From NCBI GenBank assembly GCA_000961765.1, contig LADT01000045.1, forward strand, positions 1-38,513: a stretch of 38,513 bases of DNA, written 5' to 3'. The first letter of the stretch is position 1. Each line of letters opens with the position of its first letter. Of the stretch, positions 1 to 8,301 are shown piece after piece. The translations under genes and the position numbers were made by a program. The notes under the pieces were generated by a model that was not told the DNA's origin, did no database searches, and saw nothing but the letters and a program-made list of their open reading frames with translations. Source of the DNA: Clostridiaceae bacterium BRH_c20a. Lineage in GTDB: Bacteria > Bacillota > Peptococcia > Peptococcales > BICA1-8.

Positions 1-245
1 GTCTGACAATTACTTATGGGTCTAGCTTTTGCGTCTGACAATTACTTATGGGTCTAGCTTTTGCGTCTGACACAAGCCTGTTTAAGCAAGTGTCAGACGC
101 AATATCTCAACCCCGAAGTATTGTCAGACGCAATATGTTCACTCCGAAGTATTGTCCGACCCAAAATATTTACCAAGGAGTAATTGTCAGACGCAATATT
201 TCAACCCAGGAGTATATCAGACCAAATATGTTGGCCCAGAAGATA
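1..245. repeat. Inverted arrays of 31-32 bp tandem repeats
   Basis: Positions 1-32 and 33-64 are identical 32-base units beginning GTCTGACAATTACTTATGGG, and a third unit starts at 65. From 91 the same motif runs in the opposite orientation as about five degenerate units of 31-32 bases (91, 122, 153, 185, 217), each starting near TGTCAGACGCAATAT. The two arms meet at a perfect 13-bp inverted repeat (61-73 with 90-102, arm TTGCGTCTGACAC). The array continues off the left edge and abuts the terminator of the T-box leader on the right. No gene is visible. Units are directly adjacent with no unique spacers, so this is not a CRISPR array. Confidence 0.85.
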
Positions 246-495
246 AAAAAAATCCCCATCCCCTTGCAGGGACGAGGAGTTCCTCGCGGTACCACCCTGT
301 TACCGATAAATACCGGTCAACTCATTAGCAAAATGCATAGCCCATTAACGAGGGCCAATCGTCCAATCTCTTGGCAATTCTCAGGATGGGCCTGGATTCT
401 AGTAATACCGGGAAGATTGCAGCAGGTTCTTCCCTCTCTGGAGGTGTTAACTAAATCCATCTAATCCTTCAGCGAAATAATATGTAAATTTAATT
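245..495 (-). promoter_or_regulatory. T-box leader, probably for alaS outside the window
   Basis: Read on the minus strand, the T-box core AGGGTGGTACCGCG lies at 298-285. It is followed by a terminator stem (278-253, about 11 bp with wobbles) and eight T (252-245). Upstream, an AGAGAGGG motif and a GGGAAG/CTTCCC hairpin look like the distal part of stem I. The flanking helix pairs about 455-436 with 408-393. A small internal loop reads AGGCCC (393-388) and could present GCC, an alanine codon (391-389), but I cannot exclude another register. Known Bacillota gene order around AI-2E permease and mnmA also favours alaS as the target. The controlled gene lies beyond position 1, on the far side of the repeat array. 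Confidence 0.85.
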
Positions 496-501
496 GAATT
501 A

Positions 502-530
502 ATTATACAAAGTTAAGTTTTAATTGTCAA
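502..530 (-). promoter_or_regulatory. Sigma-A promoter of the left T-box leader
   Basis: On the minus strand TTGACA (530-525) is followed after exactly 17 bases by TATAAT (507-502), a perfect consensus match. The expected start near 495 matches the 5' end of the T-box leader. It lies just past the stop codon of the AI-2E permease gene. Confidence 0.85.
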
Positions 531-533
531 ACA

Positions 534-1577
534 TCAAAGTTCCATTGTTTTCTTGATTATAAAAGTTAATATCACTTTCAAGATACCAGTCAATGGTATC
601 GCAAAAATCATCCCTAAAATACCAAATAAATGTCCTCCCGCAAGTAAGGCCAAAATTATTATCAAAGGATGCAAACCAATACTTTTACCTAAAATTTTTG
701 GAGTTATAATATTACCTTCTATCTGTTGGATTGTAACCATAATTATGAAAACATAAATTGCCATTTTTTTAGACTGAAGTAAGGCTAAAGCTACAGCAGG
801 TATTATACCAAATAATGGTCCAAAATACGGGATGATATTAAAAACTCCTGCAATGAGTCCTAAAACTAGCGCAAACTCCATGCCCACTAAGGATAAACCA
901 ATAGTTGTCAAACCTCCAACAAGGAAGGCAACAATTAGATGTCCACGCAAAAAACTTTTTAGAATTCTATCCATTTGCTGCCCAATAATAATAATATCTT
1001 TACGTGCTACAACAGGTATCAGTTTTAAAAAATATTCCTTTATTTCATCAGAGTCCTTTAAAAGATAGAACGCTAAAATCGGTGCCAAGATAATATCAAA
1101 TATTTTCGTGAAAAAATAAACAAAACCTTGAGCTGCACTTTTAAAAATTGCTATCAAAAAGTTTTCTGCTTGTTCTATAGTATCATCTGTAATAACTCTT
1201 ATGCTTTCAGGTATATCAATCTTACTGTAATTATTTTGCCATATTTTTATATATTCTTGAATCTGTTTGGCATATAGAGGAATTGTATCTGCAAATTTAT
1301 TTAGTTCAAGAATTATTCTGGGAAATCCATAAATAATTCCGGCAGAAATGATTAAAATTAAAGAAGCATAAATAATTAATATCCCCCAAATTCGGCTGAT
1401 GCGCTTTTTTTCAAACCAATCAACTAATGGGTCTAGTACGTATGCTAAAAAAAATGCAATAAAAAAGGGCGTAGTTATCGGCCAAGCCAATATGATAAGA
1501 TATAATAATAAAATAAATAAAATTATCAATATAATTATTCGTATTAATTTTATTTGTTCGGTCTTAATCATTTTCAT
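534..1577 (-). CDS. AI-2E family (UPF0118) membrane transporter
   Basis: A 347-residue polytopic membrane protein. A hydrophobic N-terminus (about residues 11-50) is followed by a longer soluble stretch (about 70-150). Several more membrane spans follow, with the family-typical GVFNIIPYFGPLFG at about 240-255 and a C-terminal block containing GNIITPKILG. The family takes its name from TqsA, reported to export autoinducer-2, but most members have no assigned substrate; some act as ion or small-molecule exporters. The start is the first ATG after an in-frame stop; its ribosome site is poor (AGAGGT is about 17 bases away). A terminator separates it from the upstream YtxH-like gene. Relatives sit next to alaS in other Bacillota, which fits the T-box that follows. 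Confidence 0.88.
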   Translation of the reverse strand: MKMIKTEQIKLIRIIILIILFILLLYLIILAWPITTPFFIAFFLAYVLDPLVDWFEKKRISRIWGILIIYASLILIISAGIIYGFPRIILELNKFADTIPLYAKQIQEYIKIWQNNYSKIDIPESIRVITDDTIEQAENFLIAIFKSAAQGFVYFFTKIFDIILAPILAFYLLKDSDEIKEYFLKLIPVVARKDIIIIGQQMDRILKSFLRGHLIVAFLVGGLTTIGLSLVGMEFALVLGLIAGVFNIIPYFGPLFGIIPAVALALLQSKKMAIYVFIIMVTIQQIEGNIITPKILGKSIGLHPLIIILALLAGGHLFGILGMIFAIPLTGILKVILTFIIKKTMEL

Positions 1578-1644
1578 ACCCCATGTGTATTTTTACCTCT
1601 AAAAGCTCAGCGCTAAAGCTTATTATTGCGCTTATCTAAATGCT

Positions 1645-1666
1645 AAAAAAGCAGCCTACGCTGCTT
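1645..1666 (-). terminator. Intrinsic terminator after the YtxH-like gene
   Basis: Stem AAGCAGC/GCTGCTT (1666-1660 with 1655-1649) with a GTAG loop, followed by a run of T on the minus strand. It overlaps the stop codon of the small YtxH-like gene and ends the PRC-barrel/zinc-ribbon/YtxH unit. Confidence 0.75.
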
Positions 1667-1853
1667 ATTTTTTCTTGATAAGATTTGTTACATCTTTTGT
1701 TACTTCTCCTACTATTTTAGAAGCTCTGCCGGATATTTTTTTTGTTTTACCCATTAAACTTTTCCTTTGCGGCTTAAAATTTCCATTGATCATCAATCCA
1801 ACCATTCCACCTATTAGACTACCGAGCATAATTCCGTTCAAAAAACGCCGCAC
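1665..1853 (-). CDS. Small YtxH-like membrane-anchored protein
   Basis: A 62-residue protein with one glycine-rich hydrophobic segment (about residues 5-24, with GIMLGSLIGG) followed by a basic, probably helical tail ending in KKK. This is the layout of YtxH-domain proteins, small general-stress or envelope-associated proteins of unknown biochemical role. It starts at GTG, with GGGAGGTG seven bases upstream. It follows the zinc-ribbon gene by about 19 bases, so the two are probably co-transcribed. Assignment rests on the layout rather than a catalytic motif. Confidence 0.6.
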   Translation of the reverse strand: MRRFLNGIMLGSLIGGMVGLMINGNFKPQRKSLMGKTKKISGRASKIVGEVTKDVTNLIKKK

Positions 1854-1872
1854 TGTTTTACACCTCCCTTCT

Positions 1873-2058
1873 TTAAATTAAAGTGGCATCAATATCAGCC
1901 ATCTCTAGTTCTTCTAAGGTACCATCTTCTGCAATATCATAGACTTTTATTTGATTCCCCAAACTGCTGTACTCTACAAAACACTCCCAGCAATAAAACT
2001 GATCTGACCCTACTTTCCCCACTGCTCTGCTATTACATATCGGGCAATATTGCTGCAT
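1873..2058 (-). CDS. Small zinc-ribbon protein, function unknown
   Basis: A 61-residue protein with a clear zinc ribbon: CPIC at residues 5-8 and CWEC at 23-26. A short acidic tail follows, with EDGTLEELEMADIDATLI. No catalytic domain is present. Small ribbons of this kind often bind nucleic acid or act as protein adaptors, but nothing here fixes the role. The start is supported by GGGAGAGG upstream of the ATG. It lies 15 bases after the PRC-barrel gene and before the YtxH-like gene, so the three form a small unit. Confidence 0.75.
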   Translation of the reverse strand: MQQYCPICNSRAVGKVGSDQFYCWECFVEYSSLGNQIKVYDIAEDGTLEELEMADIDATLI

Positions 2059-2073
2059 TTATTTTCCTCTCCC

Positions 2074-2535
2074 TTATTCTTCTTTAATTATAACCGCATC
2101 TTCCCCATATGTAATAATCTGGGGAACAGTAAGTAAGCTTCTTCCAGAGACCAAATCCTTTAATAATCCATCAGAAACCTCATATCCTAATATCTTACCT
2201 GAATTATCTTCTACTAATATATCTCCTATCGTACCAAGATATTTTCCACCTTCAGTCATTATGGGAGTACCAATAATATAGCCCGGTAAAAAATTAGGAG
2301 GATTAACAGGGTCTTTATACTTTTCTAAGATTAAATCAAGGTCATCAATTTCTACTATGACAGCATCCTTGCCAAAATTCTTCACCTTACCCAAAGGCAG
2401 AAGTTTATTTTCACAAAGAAATCCATGCAGTATATCATTATCTGCATTCAAAACGACATCTTTAATTGTAGCTAATTGTCTACCTGAGGTTAGGTCAATA
2501 ACGGGAAGATTAATTAGATCCGAAACTTTTCGCAA
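2074..2535 (-). CDS. PRC-barrel domain protein (two repeats)
   Basis: A 153-residue soluble protein with two PRC-barrel-like halves. The first (about residues 3-70) runs from VSDLINLPVIDL through IKDVVLN. The second (about 80-150) runs from IIGTPIMTEGGKYLGTIGDI through GYEVSDGLLKDL. PRC barrels occur in photosynthetic reaction-centre H subunits, RimM and small bacterial proteins, some of the latter linked to sporulation or RNA metabolism. The gene starts at TTG, with AAGGAGG nine bases before it. It lies downstream of the mnmA terminator and leads the zinc-ribbon/YtxH unit. The specific role is unknown. Confidence 0.8.
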   Translation of the reverse strand: MRKVSDLINLPVIDLTSGRQLATIKDVVLNADNDILHGFLCENKLLPLGKVKNFGKDAVIVEIDDLDLILEKYKDPVNPPNFLPGYIIGTPIMTEGGKYLGTIGDILVEDNSGKILGYEVSDGLLKDLVSGRSLLTVPQIITYGEDAVIIKEE

Positions 2536-2579
2536 AGGTTCCTAACCTCCTTAGATATTGTCGTTTTATAGTATTGCCA

Positions 2580-2613
2580 GAAAAAAAAGAAAACATGCGC
2601 TCTCGCACATGTT
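2580..2613 (-). terminator. Terminator of the isc-mnmA operon
   Basis: Minus-strand stem AACATGTGC/GCGCATGTT (2613-2605 with 2600-2592, one G-U pair) with loop GAGA, followed by TTTTC and eight T. The upper edge overlaps the mnmA stop codon. Confidence 0.88.
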
Positions 2614-3700
2614 AAATGCCTTTAACTATTGTTCCGCCACCTACAACATAATCACCTTGATAATAAACCACAGCCTGACCAGGAGTTATTGCCCGCTGGG
2701 CTTCTACAAATTCGACTAAAACTTCTTCCTTATTTAGTGGCTTAAGTATAGCTTTAGCAGGCTTGGCAGAATACCTAATTTTAGCCTCAACTTGGATCTC
2801 ATCATGTAAATCTTCAAACAGAATATAATTATTTTGACAGGCTATTAACTTTCCTTGAAAAACTTCATTGTCTTTGCCAATAATAACTGCATTTTTTTCT
2901 ACATCAATTTTCACAACATATACTGGATAACCTAAAGCTAAACCCAAGCCCTTTCTTTGACCTATTGTATAATTGGGCAATCCCTCATGGGTTCCTATCC
3001 AATTGCCTTGGGTGTCTAAAAAAGGTCCTGGTCTAAAATGCTCTTGACCAACTCTGTTTTCAATAAAATTTTTATAGTTATTGTCTGTAACAAAGCATAT
3101 TTCCTGACTATCAGGTTTGTTAGCCACCCTTAATTCAATTGAAGCGGCAATTTCTCTTATTTGTGGTTTTGCATAGTTTCCTAAGGGTAATAGGGTGTGG
3201 GCCATCTGTTCTTGAGTAAAATTATATAAGGCATATGTCTGATCTTTCATTGTATCCACAGCCTTTTTTAACACAAATCTCTTTTTAGTATTATCATAAA
3301 GTAATTTTGCATAATGACCTGTTGCAATATAATCCGCCCCTAATTGTTTCGCTTTAGTCAAAAACCCTTCAAACTTGATCTTTTTATTACATGCAATACA
3401 AGGATTAGGTGTTCTTCCTTGCAAATATTCATTAGTAAAATAATCTATTACTTCAATTTCAAATAAGTCCCTAAAATTCATCACATAAAAAGGGATTCCC
3501 AATTTATCAGCAACCCTGCGGGCGTCATTTACAGCTGATAAGGAACAACAGCCTCCTACCCTTTCCTCATCATGTTCAACAGGCCAAATCTGCATTGTTA
3601 CACCGATTACATCATACCCTTGTTCTTTTAGGAGATATGCAGCTACTGAGCTATCCACACCTCCACTCATCCCAACTACAACCGTACCCTTAGAAGACAT
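2612..3700 (-). CDS. mnmA: tRNA 2-thiouridylase MnmA
   Basis: Adds sulfur to U34 of Lys, Glu and Gln tRNAs, using ATP to adenylate the base. With the chosen start the protein is 362 residues, the usual size. The PP-loop MSGGVDSS is at residues 11-18. The catalytic cysteine C101 lies in [11 protein letters not shown], and the second active-site cysteine C202 in PDSQEICF. I start at the ATG at 3700 ([10 protein letters not shown]) with AAAGGTTGG upstream. The longer frame from 3757 would overlap iscU and add 19 residues unlike the family. The gene lies 16 bases after iscU and downstream of iscS, the natural sulfur donor, so sulfur supply and tRNA thiolation are made together. A strong terminator follows. 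Confidence 0.97.
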   Translation of the reverse strand: MSSKGTVVVGMSGGVDSSVAAYLLKEQGYDVIGVTMQIWPVEHDEERVGGCCSLSAVNDARRVADKLGIPFYVMNFRDLFEIEVIDYFTNEYLQGRTPNPCIACNKKIKFEGFLTKAKQLGADYIATGHYAKLLYDNTKKRFVLKKAVDTMKDQTYALYNFTQEQMAHTLLPLGNYAKPQIREIAASIELRVANKPDSQEICFVTDNNYKNFIENRVGQEHFRPGPFLDTQGNWIGTHEGLPNYTIGQRKGLGLALGYPVYVVKIDVEKNAVIIGKDNEVFQGKLIACQNNYILFEDLHDEIQVEAKIRYSAKPAKAILKPLNKEEVLVEFVEAQRAITPGQAVVYYQGDYVVGGGTIVKGI

Positions 3701-3716
3701 CCATTTACACCAACCT

Positions 3717-4079
3717 TTACTTGCTTTTATAGTCTTCAATAGCTTTATGAAGAGCATCGGCTGCTAAATTGGAGCAGTGCATTTTAGCTGGTGGCAATCC
3801 ACCTAAAGCTTCAGCTACAGCTTTGTTTGTTACTTCTAAAGCTTCATCAATAGTTTTTCCTTTGACCATTTCAGTAACCATGCTGCTTGTTGCAATTGCG
3901 GCTCCACACCCAAAGGTCTTAAACTTTATATCTTTTATTTTATTATCTTCAACATCTAGATATATCCTCATAATATCACCGCATTTAGCATTTCCTACTT
4001 CCCCAATACCGCTAGCCTTGTCAATCTCTCCTACATTTCTAGGATTAGAAAAATGGTCCATTACTTTGTCAGTGTACAT
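3717..4079 (-). CDS. iscU: Iron-sulfur cluster scaffold IscU/NifU-like
   Basis: A 120-residue scaffold on which [2Fe-2S] clusters are assembled from IscS sulfur and iron. The three ligand cysteines are present: C33 (NAKCGD), C58 (FGCGAA) and C102 (MHCSNLAAD). The family motif [17 protein letters not shown] is intact. The conserved aspartate near C33 (D35) suits an assembly rather than a storage role. The start codon overlaps the 3' end of iscS by 19 bases, so the two are probably translationally coupled. No iscA, hscA, hscB or ferredoxin gene accompanies it, which is typical of the reduced Clostridia-type ISC set. Confidence 0.96.
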   Translation of the reverse strand: MYTDKVMDHFSNPRNVGEIDKASGIGEVGNAKCGDIMRIYLDVEDNKIKDIKFKTFGCGAAIATSSMVTEMVKGKTIDEALEVTNKAVAEALGGLPPAKMHCSNLAADALHKAIEDYKSK

Positions 4080-5269
4080 TTAGAACACTCCTCTCTATTC
4101 TCTATCTGCATTGAATTAAACAAAGGTGACATACTTCTAAGCTTTTCCACTATCTCCGGTAATACTTCTAGGACATAATCAATATCTCCTTCTGTATTGA
4201 TCTTACCTAATGTTAACCTTAATGAGCCGTGGGCTATTTCGTGGCAAATACCCATAGCCATTAAAACATGGGATGGATCTAATGAACCCGAAGTACAAGC
4301 AGAACCACTTGATGCAGCTATTCCTTTCATATCTAGCATTAGTAGTAAACTTTCTCCTTCAATGTATCGCAAGCTGACATTAACATGACCAGGTAGTCTC
4401 TTAGTACGACTACCGTTTAATTGGGATTCGGGAATTTTTTCCAAAATGCCATCTATTAATTTATCTCTGAGCATAGTCAATCTAATACTTTCAGCTTCCA
4501 TTTCTTTTCCTGCTAACTCTGCTGCTAAACCAAACCCTACAATGCCTGGTACATTTTCTGTTCCAGGACGGCGTTTCCGCTCTTGTGAACCACCAAAAAA
4601 CAGCGGTGATAGTTTAATACCTTTGCGCAGATATAGACATCCTATACCTTTAGGAGCATATATTTTATGACCTGAAGCTGAAAGAAGGTCAATATTCATC
4701 TCATTAACGTCAATAGGAATTTTACCAAAACTTTGTACTGCATCAACATGCAAAATAATATTCTTTTCTTTAGCTATTTGTCCCACTTCTTTTATTGGCA
4801 GGATAGTTCCTACTTCATTATTCACATGCATAATTGTAATTAAAATTGTATCTTCCCTAATTGCATTTTTTAGTTGGTTTAAATCAATATTTGCATCATC
4901 ACTTACAGGTAAATATGTGACTTCAAAGCCTTGTTTTTCTAAATAATGGCAAGTATCTAAAACAGCATGATGTTCAATTTGAGTAGTAATTATATGCTTA
5001 CCCTTATCACGGTTAGCCATTACTGTCCCAATAATAGCCATATTATCAGCTTCTGTCCCACCACTGGTAAAAAAAATTTCTTCAGGTTTAGCTTTAATTA
5101 GACTAGCAATCTGCTCTCGGGCATTTTCTACTCCTTTTCTAGCATCTCTTCCATAAGCATGGACACTAGAAGCATTCCCAAAAGTTTCTGTGAAATATCC
5201 TGTAACCAATTGTGCTACTTCAGACCGAACTGGTGTTGTTGCACTATGGTCCATATACACTCTACGCAT
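4061..5269 (-). CDS. iscS: Cysteine desulfurase IscS/NifS
   Basis: A PLP enzyme converting L-cysteine to alanine and enzyme-bound persulfide for iron-sulfur assembly and tRNA thiolation. It has 402 residues. The N-terminus YMDHSATTPV is typical. The PLP lysine is K202 in SASGHKIYAPKG, and the persulfide cysteine C325 lies in the mobile loop SSGSACTSGS, of the long-loop group I type. The C-terminus carries an extra CxxC (ECSKC) a few residues from the end; its 3' end overlaps iscU. Order iscR-iscS-iscU-mnmA implies one transcript. Confidence 0.96.
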   Translation of the reverse strand: MRRVYMDHSATTPVRSEVAQLVTGYFTETFGNASSVHAYGRDARKGVENAREQIASLIKAKPEEIFFTSGGTEADNMAIIGTVMANRDKGKHIITTQIEHHAVLDTCHYLEKQGFEVTYLPVSDDANIDLNQLKNAIREDTILITIMHVNNEVGTILPIKEVGQIAKEKNIILHVDAVQSFGKIPIDVNEMNIDLLSASGHKIYAPKGIGCLYLRKGIKLSPLFFGGSQERKRRPGTENVPGIVGFGLAAELAGKEMEAESIRLTMLRDKLIDGILEKIPESQLNGSRTKRLPGHVNVSLRYIEGESLLLMLDMKGIAASSGSACTSGSLDPSHVLMAMGICHEIAHGSLRLTLGKINTEGDIDYVLEVLPEIVEKLRSMSPLFNSMQIENREECSKCTLTK

Positions 5270-5285
5270 AAAATCCTCTCCTAAC

Positions 5286-5732
5286 TTAGATATAATACAT
5301 ATAACTTTGTTCTTGAAGGTTTTTTGATTCTTCCAGCATATCTTTTAATGTAATAGAATCCAACACCTGAGCTACACTATCCCTAACCTTAGCCCAGATA
5401 TTTCTGGTTATACAAAAATCAGCGTTTTCACAGTGCTCAGGTTCATCTTCATTAACACAATCAACCGGAGCAATAGGTCCCTCTAAAACACGGATAATAT
5501 CACCAACTGTAATTGTTTCTGGTGACTTACTTAATATATACCCACCCTGCGCTCCTCTTACACTTTTAACTAAACCCGCTTTTCTTAAAACTGCAATTAG
5601 CTGCTCTAAATAATGCTCCGAGATATTATTCCTCCGTGCTATATTATTTAAAGGAATAGGCCCACTTCCATAATTTTGGGCTAAATCAAACATGGCTTTT
5701 ACCCCATACCTACCTTTGGTTGATAGCTTCAC
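5286..5732 (-). CDS. iscR: Rrf2-family regulator, IscR-like
   Basis: A 148-residue Rrf2-family winged-helix repressor. The N-terminal DNA-binding domain has MKLSTKGRYGVKAM and the recognition region NISEHYLEQLIAVLRKAGLV, followed by the family motif GAQGGY (residues 60-65). Three cysteines, C92, C101 and C107, sit where IscR binds a [2Fe-2S] cluster. Spacing here is C-x8-C-x5-C rather than the C-x5-C-x5-C of E. coli IscR. Their presence favours an iron-sulfur sensor over the cysteine-metabolism regulator CymR, which lacks them. It starts at GTG with GAGGTG five bases upstream. It leads iscS-iscU-mnmA, 16 bases before iscS, and probably regulates its own operon. Confidence 0.88.
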   Translation of the reverse strand: MKLSTKGRYGVKAMFDLAQNYGSGPIPLNNIARRNNISEHYLEQLIAVLRKAGLVKSVRGAQGGYILSKSPETITVGDIIRVLEGPIAPVDCVNEDEPEHCENADFCITRNIWAKVRDSVAQVLDSITLKDMLEESKNLQEQSYMYYI

Positions 5733-5782
5733 TATATCACCTCAACTTATTTCCTACTGATTTGCTCGGCTTTCTTTTTTAG

Positions 5783-5810
5783 ATTATCATAGGACTTATG
5801 CTCTGGTCAA
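5783..5810 (-). promoter_or_regulatory. Probable promoter of the isc operon
   Basis: Minus strand TTGACC (5810-5805), 16 bases, then GATAAT (5788-5783). It lies in the gap between rarA and iscR and is the best sigma-A match there. Inverted hexamers GCCGAG (5818-5823) and CTCGGC (5765-5770) flank it; whether a regulator binds them is unknown. Confidence 0.5.
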
Positions 5811-5827
5811 TAAAATTGCCGAGTTAT

Positions 5828-7156
5828 TTACTCTGTTTTTTTATCATATTTAAATAAATTATTTTTATACAGTTCTTGTTCCCTACCTTCTCCTGAAGGA
5901 ACATAGTATTTTTTATCAGATAAACCATCAGGTAAATACTGTTGTTCTACATAATGACCTGGATAATCATGGGGATACAAATAACCCTTGCCATGTCCTA
6001 ACATATGGGCCCCCTTATAGTGGCTATCCCGCAAATGCTGTGGTACTGGTCCAATAACTCCTTTTTTTACATCATTTAAAGCTTCATCTATGCCTCTTAG
6101 AACAGAATTGCTTTTAGGGGCAACTGCAATATACAAAGCAGCCTGAGCTAAGACAAGTCTACCTTCAGGAAGACCAATAAAATTTAAAGCTTGAGCCGCA
6201 TTTTGAGCTATGATTAATGCTTGAGGATCAGCAAGGCCTATATCCTCTGCTGCATGAATTACAATCCTTCTGGCTATAAAACGGGGATCTTCTCCAGCAT
6301 CGAGCATTCGTGCCAGATAGTGAAGGGTAGCATGGGGATCAGAACCCCGCATACTTTTTATAAAAGCAGAAATGACATCATAGTGTTGATCACCTGTTTT
6401 GTCATATAAAACAGCCGGTCTTTGAATAGATTCTTCAACGGTTTCTAAATTAATCTTCCTAATACCTTTATGATCAGGCTGAGTTGAAAGGACAGCTAGT
6501 TCTAATCCGTTTAAAGCTATTCTGGCATCACCCTGAGCATAATGAGCTAAATGCTCTAATGCCTCTTCTGATACCTCAATTTTATAATTTCCTAAACCCT
6601 TTTCTTTATCCTCAATGCTTCTTTTGATTAATATCCTGATATTTTTTTCCGATAAAGGGGTTAGCCCAAAGATTAATGACCTAGATAATAGAGCAGAATT
6701 AATACTGAAATATGGGTTTTCCGTAGTCGCACCAATTAAAATTATAACTCCGCTTTCTACAACAGGTAATAGTACATCTTGCTGTGCTTTATTAAAACGA
6801 TGAATTTCGTCAACAAAGACTATTGTAGTTTTTTGATACATACCTAATCTTTCTTCAGCTTCAACAATAAGTTTTCTGATGTCTTGTACTCCTGCAGTTA
6901 CTGCATTAATTTTAGTGAAGTGCCCTTTAGTTACAGAAGCAATAACACTAGCAATTGTTGTTTTTCCTGAGCCTGGCGGTCCATGGAAAATTATAGAGCT
7001 TAACCTATCACTCTCAATTGCCCTTCGTAAAAGCTTACCAGGTGCTAATAAGTGTTCTTGACCTTCAAGTTCATCTAAAGTTTTAGGTCTCATCCGATCT
7101 GCTAGGGGTGAGACTTTTTTTAAATGTTCATCTTTTAGTGTGCTAAATATATCCAT
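5828..7156 (-). CDS. rarA: Replication-associated recombination protein RarA/MgsA
   Basis: A AAA+ ATPase of the clamp-loader group acting at stalled replication forks. It has 442 residues. Walker A is GPPGSGKTT (residues 59-67) and Walker B VFVDEIH (about 113-119). Sensor 1 is GATTEN. The C-terminal MgsA tetramerisation region begins about residue 265 (DVISAFIKSMRGSDPHATLHYLARML) and includes PHDYPGHYVEQQYLP near the end. Bacillus YrvN is the equivalent and likewise sits beside an Rrf2 regulator, with tcdA and aspS nearby. It follows ltaE by 40 bases and may share its transcript. Confidence 0.95.
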   Translation of the reverse strand: MDIFSTLKDEHLKKVSPLADRMRPKTLDELEGQEHLLAPGKLLRRAIESDRLSSIIFHGPPGSGKTTIASVIASVTKGHFTKINAVTAGVQDIRKLIVEAEERLGMYQKTTIVFVDEIHRFNKAQQDVLLPVVESGVIILIGATTENPYFSINSALLSRSLIFGLTPLSEKNIRILIKRSIEDKEKGLGNYKIEVSEEALEHLAHYAQGDARIALNGLELAVLSTQPDHKGIRKINLETVEESIQRPAVLYDKTGDQHYDVISAFIKSMRGSDPHATLHYLARMLDAGEDPRFIARRIVIHAAEDIGLADPQALIIAQNAAQALNFIGLPEGRLVLAQAALYIAVAPKSNSVLRGIDEALNDVKKGVIGPVPQHLRDSHYKGAHMLGHGKGYLYPHDYPGHYVEQQYLPDGLSDKKYYVPSGEGREQELYKNNLFKYDKKTE

Positions 7157-7196
7157 ATTATATCACCAACCATAAGTTTCTTATAGAAACTGTTTT

Positions 7197-8234
7197 CTAA
7201 TTTGGCATAATTTCTGTTATTACCTGGATAGTGAAATCAATGTCTTGAGGAGTAACATCTCTATGGGTGACAAATCTTAATCTTCGCTCATCTACACTGT
7301 TTACTAATATACCCTTATTTTTAAGTAATTTTACACAATCTTGAACATTTGCTTTAGAATTATCTATCTCCACCATAACAATGTTTGTCTGTACTGAATC
7401 CATTTCTATCTTTATACCGGAAAGCTCATTTAGTGCTTGCGCTAATTTCCTAGCCTGTATGTGGTCCTCTTCTAATCTTTCCACCAAATTTTCCAGGGCG
7501 TAGATTCCAGCTGCTGCCAAAATACCAGCCTGTCTTAGGCCTCCACCTAGCATTTTCCGATATTTCCGAGCACGTTCAATAAATTTCCTAGTTCCTACCA
7601 ACATACTCCCTACAGGAGCTCCTAATCCTTTTGATAAACAAAACATTACTGAATCAGCATTTTTTACAAGTTCTTGCACAGGAATTTTCAAATATACAGC
7701 AGCATTGAAAATCCTTGCTCCATCTATATGAACTTTCAGACCATTATTTTTGGCAAATTCAGATAAATTGTCTATTTCTTCCAAGGTATAAACAGTACCT
7801 CCCCCAAAGTTACTGCTATTTTCCAGACAAAGTAAAGTGCCTTGAGGATAATGGATATTCTCCGGCTTAATAGCTTCTTTTAATTGGGATAAGGATATTT
7901 TTCCATTGATACCTATAATAGTATTAGGCATCACTCCTGCCAGCATAGCTATTCCCCCTACCTCAAAAGCATAAATATGGGCGCTTTTTTCCAAAATAAT
8001 CTCATCGCCACGAGAAGTAGAAGCTAAAACTGCCAACTGGTTACCCATTGTTCCACTAGCAACAAAGAGCGCGGCCTCTTTCCCTAACTTTTGTGCTGCT
8101 AAGCTTTCTAACTTAAGCACCGTAGGATCTTCACCATAAACATCATCTCCGACTTCTGCTTCAGCCATTAATTTACGCATAATATCACATGGTTTAGTAA
8201 CTGTATCGCTTCTTAAATCAATATATCTATTCAT
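7197..8234 (-). CDS. ltaE: Low-specificity L-threonine aldolase
   Basis: A PLP enzyme splitting L-threonine or allo-threonine into glycine and acetaldehyde. It has 345 residues, the family length. The N-terminus IDLRSDTVTKP is diagnostic. Aspartate D171 in HIDGARIFNAA contacts the PLP ring, and the PLP lysine is K202 in MFCLSKGLGAPVGS. AAGGAG lies upstream of the ATG. The gene precedes rarA by 40 bases. Its upstream flank is occupied by a MITE-like repeat, so its promoter must lie between about 8235 and 8300; I see no convincing -35/-10 pair there. Confidence 0.94.
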   Translation of the reverse strand: MNRYIDLRSDTVTKPCDIMRKLMAEAEVGDDVYGEDPTVLKLESLAAQKLGKEAALFVASGTMGNQLAVLASTSRGDEIILEKSAHIYAFEVGGIAMLAGVMPNTIIGINGKISLSQLKEAIKPENIHYPQGTLLCLENSSNFGGGTVYTLEEIDNLSEFAKNNGLKVHIDGARIFNAAVYLKIPVQELVKNADSVMFCLSKGLGAPVGSMLVGTRKFIERARKYRKMLGGGLRQAGILAAAGIYALENLVERLEEDHIQARKLAQALNELSGIKIEMDSVQTNIVMVEIDNSKANVQDCVKLLKNKGILVNSVDERRLRFVTHRDVTPQDIDFTIQVITEIMPN

Positions 8235-8301
8235 TTCTTTCCCAGCTCCTTGTATTTTATCACCTTTAAATTCGTTAAAAGCTTGATGGATTCCTGCATT
8301 T

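Noticed and set aside
1-245. CRISPR array
   Set aside because: Repeat units are contiguous without unique spacers, occur in both orientations and have no cas genes nearby.
48-464. 138-codon plus-strand frame at the left edge
   Set aside because: It runs through the repeat array and antisense to the T-box leader; the repeated peptide pattern comes from the DNA repeats.
5765-5823. CTCGGC/GCCGAG inverted hexamers around the isc promoter as an IscR site
   Set aside because: They are 47 bases apart and do not resemble known IscR or CymR boxes; chance is likely.
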